From CAZTZL01 sp964537715 (lineage in GTDB: Bacteria > Zhuqueibacterota > QNDG01 > DSAB01), in assembly GCA_964537715.1 (NCBI GenBank), contig CAZIAH010000001.1, forward strand, positions 77,165 through 141,164: a stretch of 64,000 nucleotides of DNA. The letters are read 5' to 3'. A program made the position numbers and the translations under genes. Positions 9,548-18,400 of this stretch are shown here, piece after piece (position 1 is the first letter of the stretch; every line of letters starts with the position of its first letter). The notes below the pieces were generated by a model that was not told the DNA's origin, searched no databases, and was given only the letters and a program-made list of their open reading frames with translations.

Positions 9548-9565
9548 AATATTCTCCCTGTACAA

Positions 9566-10003
9566 TCAAAAACCAACACCATTCGCCAGTAAAGTGGAGA
9601 GCGTGATATTCGGCATACCGTTGGCACTCACTGTGACTGTAACTGTGACATAAGTTACACCATTGACTGTACTCGGAGCCGAAATTGAGACTGTACCTGT
9701 GTACCCTTCAGGCGAACCGGACACAGTGCCGGGCCAGTTGGCTATCACCCAGTTGTATCCTCTACTGTTAGCCATATAATCGGCAATGAGCCTCTCCATG
9801 ATTTCCTGGGCATAGAACGTGCCTTTCATAATCAGATTATAGGTGCGACCAGAGTCCAGATTGCTGATCGCCAGACGGCTCAAGGGAAGAACCGAGATGC
9901 CGAGAAGCAGGACGATCACGATCACTTCGACCAGTGAAAATCCTTTCTCACTAACATATCGGCGGAAATGATTTTTTAATGGCCACAGATTGTAAATCCG
10001 CAT
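9566..10003 (-). CDS. Minor prepilin, PilV/GspI-like
   Basis: 145 residues. The leader ends in SEKG, then FSLVEVIVIVLLLGISVLPL, a prepilin signature with Glu at +5. The segment AQEIMERLIADYMANSRGYN resembles the helix of PilV/GspI proteins, which carry a short variable C-terminal domain. The start at 10003 lies inside the end of the upstream gene (28-base overlap) and has GGAGG 6 bases before the ATG. The overlap implies translational coupling. Confidence 0.75.
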   Translation of the reverse strand: MRIYNLWPLKNHFRRYVSEKGFSLVEVIVIVLLLGISVLPLSRLAISNLDSGRTYNLIMKGTFYAQEIMERLIADYMANSRGYNWVIANWPGTVSGSPEGYTGTVSISAPSTVNGVTYVTVTVTVSANGMPNITLSTLLANGVGF

Positions 10004-10527
10004 CCTGTACCTCCAACTTCTTCACCCAGATAGGCAAATCCGGATTCCACAATGATGAGATGAATGACCGTATTGAAACGTGCCACAGACCGCTCATCTG
10101 AGAAAGTTGATCCATTTAAATTGGGTTCACCCCAGGCCGTAAACGACAATGCGTTGTTCGTCGATGATGAGGTAATCGTGACACCACTGTATTGTCCTGT
10201 CCCAAGTTGTACGATCAGGTCTTCACCTGAAAGCGAAGATTTGAGGCACTCACCCGTATCGTCATATCTTGCTTCGTATCGATTCGCACCCACATTTACG
10301 ATGAAATTCACCCGGCGGTGTGTGGTCATGGCCATCTCTTCGGCATAGCGCAGATCGGCAAGTGCCTTGTTGGCCGCATTGAACAGAGTCGTCGTCTCGT
10401 TTGTGTGTTGCATATTCAGTCCGACAACACCGGTCAGCATAGCCACAGCCGTAATCACAACGATCAGTTCAATGAGCGTGAATCCTCTTTTAGAACGGAG
10501 AGAGTTCTTTTTTTTACTGTTTTTCAT
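9976..10527 (-). CDS. Minor prepilin, FimT/GspH-like
   Basis: About 183 residues. The leader ends in SKRG, then FTLIELIVVITAVAMLTGVV, a prepilin signature. The body (45-183) has the RYAEEMAMTTHRRVNFIV pattern of FimT/GspH pseudopilins. The ATG at 10527 was chosen because GAGGAGAG lies just upstream; an in-frame ATG at 10581 would sit on the edge of the upstream hairpin. It overlaps the PilV-like gene. FimT/GspH proteins form the tip complex that starts pilus assembly. Confidence 0.75.
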   Translation of the reverse strand: MKNSKKKNSLRSKRGFTLIELIVVITAVAMLTGVVGLNMQHTNETTTLFNAANKALADLRYAEEMAMTTHRRVNFIVNVGANRYEARYDDTGECLKSSLSGEDLIVQLGTGQYSGVTITSSSTNNALSFTAWGEPNLNGSTFSDERSVARFNTVIHLIIVESGFAYLGEEVGGTGCGFTICGH

Positions 10528-10588
10528 CTTTACTCTCCTCGAAAAACTGATATCATTTTCTTCCTGTAGATTGGAAACCACTCAAATT

Positions 10589-10631
10589 TTTTACGGAGAG
10601 GGCGTATTAGTATCTCACCCTCTCCGTAAAA
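10589..10631 (-). terminator. Strong hairpin after the major pilin gene
   Basis: A perfect 14-bp stem: TTTTACGGAGAGGG at 10589-10602 pairs with CCCTCTCCGTAAAA at 10618-10631, around a 15-base loop. On the minus strand the right arm ends in AAAAAA rather than a T-run. It may be a partial terminator or, as often between an abundant pilin and low-level minor pilins, an mRNA-stabilising hairpin that sets the expression ratio. Confidence 0.6.
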
Positions 10632-10692
10632 TGATTAAAACAGACCCGATAAAAATCAATTCGAGATCAATTTTCTAATTTTCAATCTACGC

Positions 10693-11028
10693 TCATGACC
10701 GAGTATCAGATGAACAAGAAACAGCCCCCTCAGCACTGATGGTATATGATCCACCATTTGGACAGACCGGTGTCGAAGGCAAATAGGTCGGTACAAGATC
10801 AGAGAGAGTAGTGGTTGGTGTAGCTGCGGCATCTGTTGCTGTATCCACAGCCAATTTGAATTTCACTGCTGTTTCGATGTTCATCATATTGGACCGGCAG
10901 GCAGCGACTTTGGCTGCACCCGTCGCACTGATAAACTTTGGAATGGCCACGGCTGCCAGAATACCGATGATGACGATCACGACGATCAGTTCAACCAGTG
11001 TAAAACCTTTTTGAAAACGCGTCTTCAT
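10693..11028 (-). CDS. pilA: Major type IV pilin / pseudopilin
   Basis: 111 residues from an ATG at 11028, preceded by AAAGGAGAT. The very short leader MKTRFQKG precedes FTLVELIVVIVIIGILAAVA, with Glu5. The mature domain is short, like the minimal pilins of Geobacter and related lineages, and ends with a Cys pair (about residues 92 and 107) that could form the D-loop disulfide. A strong ribosome site and its own hairpin downstream support a major, highly expressed subunit. No aromatic-rich conductive-pilin pattern was evaluated. Confidence 0.8.
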   Translation of the reverse strand: MKTRFQKGFTLVELIVVIVIIGILAAVAIPKFISATGAAKVAACRSNMMNIETAVKFKLAVDTATDAAATPTTTLSDLVPTYLPSTPVCPNGGSYTISAEGAVSCSSDTRS

Positions 11029-11192
11029 AGTTTGATCTCCTTTCATAATGATGTACAAAACGGATGAAATTTTCTTCTCCTAAAACTCATTCTTCCCTGA
11101 CTCAGTGATTTTTCTACCACCACCTTTCTTACTTTCTTTTCTTTCTGAATGATATAAATCCTGTTATTAAATACAATTTGAAAATCTTCTGA

Positions 11193-12398
11193 TTACTGCA
11201 TCACACCCACCATATTCCACATAGGCAGAAAAATGCCCAATGCCAGTACAACCACTGCCCCTGCCATCACGACCGTAAGCAGAGGTTCGATCATCGAAGT
11301 TAATCCTTTGATTGCGTATTCCACTTCCATATCATAATGATTCGCAATGCTTTTCAGCATATCATCCAATGAACCGGACTGCTCGCCAATGGAAATCATA
11401 CGAATGACCATGGGAGGAAACAGATCGTACTTTTTCATGGAGCCTGCAATACCCCCTCCCTTTTCAACACCCACTGCCACATTTCTGATACTCTTTTCGA
11501 TCACTGTATTTCCAACGGCGGTTGAAACGGTCGTGAGTGTTTGAAGAATAGGCAGACCGCTTCGGTTCAGCGTTTCGAACATCTTCGTAAAACGGGCCAT
11601 AGCACTCTTGGATGCCAGGGGACCAATAAGAGGAATTTTCATGATAAAACCGTCCCACCAGAACCGTCCTTGTTTGGTCTTGATAAATACATTAAGCCCG
11701 ACAATACTCCCTAGGGCAACTATAAAAATCAGGATCACATTTTTCTGGACAAAATGACTCGTTCCCAGGAGGATCTTGGTCGGCAGGGGCAGTTCCATAT
11801 TCATGCTGTCAAAAATCGTGGCAAACTTGGGAACGACCATCGACATGATCACGATAAACGCAGCCACCATTGCACAAATCACAAAAGTCGGATACCGCAT
11901 GGCCGATTTCACTTTTTTACTGGTTTCCTCATCATGCTTCAAAACAGCTGCCATTCTTTCTAAAACCTCATCCAGCGCACCACTCATTTCACCGGCATAT
12001 ACCGAGTTGACATAAAGTTTTGAGAAGACCTTTGGGTGCTTGTCCAATGCCTGGGAAAAACTTTTCCCGGACATTACATCCACATAGACTTGATTCAGTA
12101 CATCCCCCATCATTTTGCTGCTCTGGGAACTGAGCGCTTCCAAAGCCGTGAGCATGGGAACGCCGGCGCGCAACAGTGTAACCAGTTCACGTGTAAAAAG
12201 AATGATTTCATCGGACTTGATTTTTTTTGAAAAAAAACCGCTGCTTTCCGATTTTTCTTCTTTTCTTATCTTGATTGAAACCGGTCGGTATCCCTTATGG
12301 TAAATTTCCTTGGAGACGGTCTGTTCGTTGGCCGCTTCCAATACTTCAGTAACGACTTCGCCGGTCGGGGTCACAGCTTTGTATTCATAAGATGGCAT
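11193..12398 (-). CDS. pilC: Type IV pilus inner-membrane core protein PilC (GspF family)
   Basis: A 401-residue protein with an N-terminal MPSYEYKAVTPTGEVV segment and two tandem GspF domains (about 70-193 and 273-395), each with the FTRELVTLLRAGVP / FTKMFETLNRSGLP pattern. Membrane helices lie near 170-195, 220-240 and 370-395. This matches the usual length and layout. It couples PilB ATPase rotation to pilin extraction from the inner membrane. The gene follows pilB by 24 bases. Confidence 0.95.
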   Translation of the reverse strand: MPSYEYKAVTPTGEVVTEVLEAANEQTVSKEIYHKGYRPVSIKIRKEEKSESSGFFSKKIKSDEIILFTRELVTLLRAGVPMLTALEALSSQSSKMMGDVLNQVYVDVMSGKSFSQALDKHPKVFSKLYVNSVYAGEMSGALDEVLERMAAVLKHDEETSKKVKSAMRYPTFVICAMVAAFIVIMSMVVPKFATIFDSMNMELPLPTKILLGTSHFVQKNVILIFIVALGSIVGLNVFIKTKQGRFWWDGFIMKIPLIGPLASKSAMARFTKMFETLNRSGLPILQTLTTVSTAVGNTVIEKSIRNVAVGVEKGGGIAGSMKKYDLFPPMVIRMISIGEQSGSLDDMLKSIANHYDMEVEYAIKGLTSMIEPLLTVVMAGAVVVLALGIFLPMWNMVGVMQ

Positions 12399-12422
12399 AA
12401 TTTTGTTTATCCCTTGTTCTAT

Positions 12423-14204
12423 TTATACAATATTCGTTACTCTAAGCACTTCATCGATGGTTGTAATTCCCTTGAAAACCTTTGCCCATCCATCATGGGC
12501 CAAGGGACGCATTCCTTCCTGCATGGCTACTTTCCGTATTTCATCTGCAGGAGCATCTTTCAGAACACATGCACGAATGCGTTCACTCATCTGAATCACT
12601 TCCATGATGGCCATTCGTCCCTGATAGCCCGTCTCCCGGCAGTGTTTGCAGCCGGTTCCGTGAAAGAATTTGATCGAATCCATATTTTCGATACCAAAAC
12701 TTTCGAAAACATCTTTCGGTATTTGATAATTCGGTTTATACTCTGTTTTACATTCCGGACAAATTTTCCTGACGAGACGCTGGGCCATAATGCCGAGTAC
12801 TGCGGAAGAAACAAGAAACGGTTCGATTTCCATTTCTGCCAACCGGGTAATACCACCTGCTGCATCGTTGGTATGCAATGTGGAAAGAACCAAGTGACCG
12901 GTCAGTGCCGCCTGCACAGCAATATTGGCTGTCTCCGTATCGCGAATTTCTCCGACCAGAACAATGTCCGGATCCTGCCGTAAAATAGCACGCAATCCCT
13001 TGGCGAAAGTCATTCCCGCTTTGACGTTGACCTGGGATTGTCGGATTCGCGGTAATCGAAATTCGACAGGATCTTCGAGCGTGATGATATTTTTTTCTAC
13101 AGCGTCAAGACCGTTTAGTGCAGCGTAGAGAGTGGTTGTCTTGCCGCTTCCGGTAGGACCGGTCACAAGTATGATGCCGTATGAATTGCTGAGAAGCGAC
13201 TTGATCGTGTTCAAAACGTCTTCTTCATATCCGAGATTGTCCAGCTGCATCAACGCTGCGCTTTTGTCCAGAACTCGAAGCACGAGGTTCTCACCGTTCA
13301 CCGAAGGAAGTGTGGAAACTCGAATATCGATCTGTCTCCCGTCTTTCAATTTTAAACGAAGCTGTCCATCTTGTGGTATTCGGTGTTCCGCAATGTCAAG
13401 ATTGGACAGAATTTTGATTCTTGAAATAATTGCCGACTGTAAATTTTTAGGCAGTTGAAACGATTCGTGTAAAATCCCATCCTGACGAAACCGAACCCGA
13501 ACCTCTGTTTCTTCGGGATTGATATGCACATCAGAGGCCCCTTCGATAATCGCCTGGGTTAATATCATATTCGCCATTTTTACGACAGGAGCTTCCTCGG
13601 CCAGTCGTTCAAGGTCTTGAATGGATTCATGAACTTCCTCGGTTTTTTCCTCTTCCGATTCAATGACCTCCAAAATATCCTGTATCTCTTCATTTGAGAC
13701 GTTTACCGACGACTCGGATGGTTTTCCGTAATAACGATCAATGGCCGATTCAACTGCTTCGCGGGAAGAAAGTGCCGGAGAAATTTCAAGCTGGGTGATA
13801 CGGGTCACCTTGTCTATTGCTTTCACATCCTTGGGATCTGTCATCGCCAAAAGAAGCGTGCTGTCGATTTTGAATAATGGGAAGAAATTAAACTGCCTGG
13901 CAATATCTCCGGGAATCAGTTCGAGTACTTCGGGATCGATTTCATAATTTTTCAGATCAATATAGGGAACATGCAAAATGGATGCTTTCGTTTCCAAAAT
14001 AACTTCTTCTGTGGCCAAATCGGATTCCAAAAGAAGGTCTTCAAAAGACATATGAGCTTTCCCGTTTTTGATTTGCGCAAGAATCGTTTTTGCTTGTTGA
14101 AGCGTGAGAATTTTTCGCTCCACCAGCGCTCTGGCCAGCGCACGATCGCTATCACTTTTTTGAGTCGTCACCTTCGCGACTGTTTTTACGGGATCAGGCA
14201 TCAA
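12423..14204 (-). CDS. pilB: Pilus extension ATPase PilB (GspE family)
   Basis: A 593-residue AAA-type secretion ATPase. The N-terminal MshEN-type domain spans about 20-160. The catalytic domain has Walker A GPTGSGKTTTLY, the Asp box and Walker B (RQDPDIVLVGEIRD), the His box (LTGHLVLSTLHTN) and a zinc motif CPEC...CKHC. It powers pilin polymerisation. No PilT retraction ATPase is seen in the window. The start overlaps the response-regulator gene by 11 bases. Confidence 0.95.
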   Translation of the reverse strand: MMPDPVKTVAKVTTQKSDSDRALARALVERKILTLQQAKTILAQIKNGKAHMSFEDLLLESDLATEEVILETKASILHVPYIDLKNYEIDPEVLELIPGDIARQFNFFPLFKIDSTLLLAMTDPKDVKAIDKVTRITQLEISPALSSREAVESAIDRYYGKPSESSVNVSNEEIQDILEVIESEEEKTEEVHESIQDLERLAEEAPVVKMANMILTQAIIEGASDVHINPEETEVRVRFRQDGILHESFQLPKNLQSAIISRIKILSNLDIAEHRIPQDGQLRLKLKDGRQIDIRVSTLPSVNGENLVLRVLDKSAALMQLDNLGYEEDVLNTIKSLLSNSYGIILVTGPTGSGKTTTLYAALNGLDAVEKNIITLEDPVEFRLPRIRQSQVNVKAGMTFAKGLRAILRQDPDIVLVGEIRDTETANIAVQAALTGHLVLSTLHTNDAAGGITRLAEMEIEPFLVSSAVLGIMAQRLVRKICPECKTEYKPNYQIPKDVFESFGIENMDSIKFFHGTGCKHCRETGYQGRMAIMEVIQMSERIRACVLKDAPADEIRKVAMQEGMRPLAHDGWAKVFKGITTIDEVLRVTNIV

Positions 14205-14637
14205 GATACCTTCTTACCACATCCAAAACCTGCGGATAGCGGAATGGTTTGTACAGAAATTCATTGGCACCGACCTGCTGCCCCATTTTCCGCTCTCCTT
14301 CGGTTGCACGTGAAGTCAATACGATAATAGGAATGTCTTTAAAGCGTTTGTCAAACTTTAACAGTCTTGCCACCTTAAATCCGTCTAACATCGGCATTAA
14401 AATATCAAGAATAATCAAATCCGGACGATTGGTTTTTACTTCCTGCAGCGCTTCCAGTCCGTGAGAAGCCACTCGAACATGGTATCCTTCTCTTTCCAAT
14501 GGTTCTCTAAGAATCTTAACAATCAAAGGATCATCGTCTACGACCAATATCTGCTTTCTTCCATTGGTTTCTAAAGTATCGCCTTGCAAAGTATCGACTA
14601 CAAGTGTATCCTTTACTTCATCCTGAATTTCCATCAC
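14194..14637 (-). CDS. Stand-alone CheY-like response regulator
   Basis: 147 residues: a 27-residue acidic tail, then one receiver domain. The acidic pocket is visible (VVDDD), along with the phospho-acceptor Asp in LIILDILMPMLDG, the Thr/Ser switch (VLTSRA) and the conserved Lys in LYKPF. There is no output domain. It overlaps the start of pilB, so it is probably made with the motor and may control pilus activity by direct contact. A partner histidine kinase is not in the window. Confidence 0.9.
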   Translation of the reverse strand: MMEIQDEVKDTLVVDTLQGDTLETNGRKQILVVDDDPLIVKILREPLEREGYHVRVASHGLEALQEVKTNRPDLIILDILMPMLDGFKVARLLKFDKRFKDIPIIVLTSRATEGERKMGQQVGANEFLYKPFRYPQVLDVVRRYLDA

Positions 14638-14671
14638 CGGGCTGTACCTCCAGCCTCTGGTGCATCTCTGT

Positions 14672-15442
14672 TTATCCGAAAAGTCCTAAGTAACTGTTAA
14701 TAATGAATTCACCAAACAGAAGATGCACGAGAGTGCCTATTGCAATAAACGGACCAAATGGGATCATATCTCCAATACGAATTTTTTTAAAAATGATTCC
14801 GTAAAAAATAAACAGCGATGCTGCCAAAACTCCGTAAAATAAACATAATGCAGTGTTCGGGAATCCTACGTAAACACCTATCATAACAAGGAGTTTCAAA
14901 TCCCCCATTCCCATACTTTCCTTACGAAAAAGCAATTTGCCAAAAAGCGAAATCGTTAAAATTAAAAAGCCCCCGAACAATGCTCCCAATACTGCCATGT
15001 ACCATATTTCAATTTGTAACCCTACTACGAGAATCAAACCCAAAATGAAAGCGGGGATCGTCAATCGATTTAATATCAATCCATTATCGATATCGATAAA
15101 ACTGATCGGAATTAAAAAAAGAACCAAGACGCCATATGCGATGATTTGAACTGACCATCCATATCTCAGCGATATCGAAACGAGACATAGTGCTGTTAAC
15201 AATTCAACGGCAGGATAGCGCCATGAGATAGAGGCATGACAGGAGCGGCATCGTCCTTTCAGCAAGAGATAACTCAGCACTGGAATATTGTCATAGAATT
15301 TGATGGGCCGACCACAGGAGGTACAGTGCGATCCTGGCCGAACAATCGAAAGACCTCTCGGCATTCTGTAAATCAGAACATTAAAAAAACTGCCGAAAAT
15401 CAAACCTAAGGTGCCCGCTACGATCATTTCTATCACCATCAT
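14672..15442 (-). CDS. pilD: Prepilin peptidase / N-methyltransferase
   Basis: A 256-residue polytopic membrane enzyme. The N-terminal methyltransferase domain has two CxxC pairs (CTSCGRPIKFYDN and CRSCHASISWRYP). The catalytic aspartates of the aspartyl protease are in FIDIDNG and GMGDLKL. It removes the leader of each prepilin in the cluster and methylates the new N-terminus. The gene starts 4 bases after the stop of the giant repeat protein. Confidence 0.95.
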   Translation of the reverse strand: MMVIEMIVAGTLGLIFGSFFNVLIYRMPRGLSIVRPGSHCTSCGRPIKFYDNIPVLSYLLLKGRCRSCHASISWRYPAVELLTALCLVSISLRYGWSVQIIAYGVLVLFLIPISFIDIDNGLILNRLTIPAFILGLILVVGLQIEIWYMAVLGALFGGFLILTISLFGKLLFRKESMGMGDLKLLVMIGVYVGFPNTALCLFYGVLAASLFIFYGIIFKKIRIGDMIPFGPFIAIGTLVHLLFGEFIINSYLGLFG

Positions 15443-15446
15443 TATT

Positions 15447-18400
15447 TTATCTCAAAAATAACATCCGTTTTGTCTTTGCAAATTGATTTTGCCGAACGCG
15501 ATAGAGATAAACACCACTTGCTACGATATTGCCGCTTTCGTTTCTTCCATCCCAAACCACTGTATTCTCAGTTGCGCTGGGAAAATATTCATCGACCAGC
15601 ACCCGAATTGTCTGTCCCAGAATATTGTATACGGTCAGTGTCACATGACCTGGCTTGTTCACCGAAAATTTAATGGAGGTCTCCGGATTGAAAGGATTGG
15701 GATAATTCTGTGCGAGATCGAATTTATCAGGAACCAGACCTGCATATTCCGAGCCGTCGCCGTTACCCAGGGGACGAATGATCACCAGATACATATTGTC
15801 GTCACTCGAACCGCAGTTACCGCCAAGAGCAACTTCCCCCTCTTCGTATTCTTTATAGAGAACGTCGAATTTCTTGCCGCGGGAATCTACAATTTGCTCA
15901 TCCATCACTTCCCAATCGATCAACCACTTGGACAGGGAAGCAATCTGCGTATCGTACCCAATATAGATTACGGCCGGCTGATTCAGATAGAATTGAAGAA
16001 AATCCGTATCACGGTTGATCTTGTCGTCATTCGCAGTCTGAATCCACATCAAATCTTTTAAGGTATCCGGAATCGAGGAAAGCGTGTAATCTCTGTCGAT
16101 ATAGTAGACATCTCCCACTTTGATATAATTAATCTGATACGCACTTTTGTTCAGATTGGCCAGAACTGCCCTGCTCCCCTTGTGCGGAACGATAAATACG
16201 AGATACATGTCGTCGTCCATTGTTCCGTAATTGGCACCCAAGACAACCTGCCCTTCACTAACTTCTTCTGAAAAAAAACAATAAATATTGGATCTTGAAT
16301 CGACCATTTGTTCCCCGGTAGCAGTCCATTGTTGAAGCCATTCGGGTATCTGTAAAATATTTTTATCATAGGCAACATAGACTGTCGCCTCTCCCCGCAA
16401 CTGAAAGGACAGGAAATTTCCACCTGTAATGGCCTTGTCGTCGTTGGCTGTCATAATCTGAATCGCACCTTGAATTGCCTGGGGCGCTTGATCGACCGTG
16501 TAATTCCGATCGATATATCCTGCATCTCCCAACCGAAATGTGCCGAATCGATATCTGGCCTGACTGAGACCGCTCACAGATGCCCATTCGGACAGAAGGT
16601 AATCCACACCATTTCCAGAAGCCATGATGTTGGGTTGTGAAGCCCTGTCCGAAATATTGGATACCTGAATTTGATAGGCTTTTCCTCTCCTGTGCTGTGT
16701 CGTTGTCAAATGAACACGGACGCCATTCGAATCAAGCTTAGCCGACTGAACTTCGATGCTGTCGGATATCGCATAATTGTTTTTATTCTCGGCGCTCGTT
16801 TTTTCGAGCTGTTCGCTAAAAATCAAATCCACGAGAACCGGTGATAAAATTTCTACTCGTACCAGAACAGGAGGCGTATTGTCCGCCGAGCTGCCAGAAC
16901 TCTCCATTTTATAAGTAAACCAAGTATCCGGACTAATTACATTGGGTACGATTGCTTTATCTTTAACATTCTGCACATTGATACTGTAGCTGACATTCGG
17001 ACGGTGGTCGCTTGTGGACAGATAGACATTTTTATTATTGCTCGGATCCAGTACGGCTTCATAAACCTCAACACCAGATTCAATATAATAATTTTTTCTA
17101 TCCTGTGCCGATGTCTTTTCAAGCGCTTCGTCAAACCGCAACTCCAGTGCATTGGCACCCTGAAGTTTGGCGGAAAGTAATTTGGGTCTTGTCGTATCCG
17201 GGGGTGTGTATGTATAAGTCTTCTCAATAGTCTGCTTCAACATATTAGGTATAGGAGCCCGGTCCGTGATTCCAGAAACCGCGATGGTATAAGTCACTCC
17301 GCTCTGATGTGCATCGGTCTCCAAAAGAACTTCAGTCAGTGAAGCCCGCAAATAGGCAGTGTTTACTTTGACACTCGGCGTAATCGTATAATTCGCCACA
17401 TTCTCTGCACTTGTTCTTGAAAGCGGTTCATTAAAAACAATAGATAAAGACATGTACGTCTGTAATTTTGCCGTCACCAATTCCGGCGCCACTGTGTCCG
17501 GAGGCAGGTATGTATAAGTGCAGCTGTTATTGGATGCTTTTATTGTATTGGGAGTAAATGCCCTGTCTTGAATATTATTAATAGTAATTTTATATGTTTG
17601 TGCCTCATGAGCAGCCGTGGTTAACCATACAGTCTTCAAAGTAGCATCCAGTGTCGCCATCAGAATATTGACCGGCGGAGCAATGACATAGTTCGTTTTT
17701 TCCCTGGCTTCAGTATCGCCAATGGGCTCGCTAAAAGTTAATTCCAGTAGTTGATTGGTTTGCAGTTTTGCTGATATCAATGCCGGACTGATGGTATCCA
17801 CAGGACTCCAGGTATACTTCTGCTTTGTATAGGCAGCGATGGGATTTTTATTCATTGAAGCGTCTTTAATTCCATTCACGGTCAGCTCATATTCTCCTGC
17901 AGCATGCGGAGAGGTCTCAAGAACAACCTGCCCTTCGGAAGAGGAAAGAAAGATATTATGAATTTGGATATTATTATTAATGAAATAATTGCTCTTTTCA
18001 CGCGCACTCGTCGAATCTAATGGTTCATTGAAAGTAACCACCAGCATCTGATCCGTATGAAGAGTTGCGGAAACAATTTTGGGAGCGACATTATCCTCGG
18101 GCAGATAATTGTATTGCAAATAGGTGTTGGGTAAAATCGCATTCTTGGCCTGAGATCCATCCTGAATATTTTTCACCAGAAGAGTATAGCCTCCGATTTG
18201 ATGAACGGTGGTCTGCAAAATAACATTGGTCATTTCGACATCAAGAATAGCCCGTACAACTTTCACACCATTGCTGATGGAATAATTCGATGTATCTTCT
18301 GCGGAAACCCGATCCAGTGCTTCACTGAATTTGAGTTTTAGCATGGTTGTGTTTAAAAAATCGACACTGAGAAGAACCGGCCTTGTCGTATCGGCAGGCG

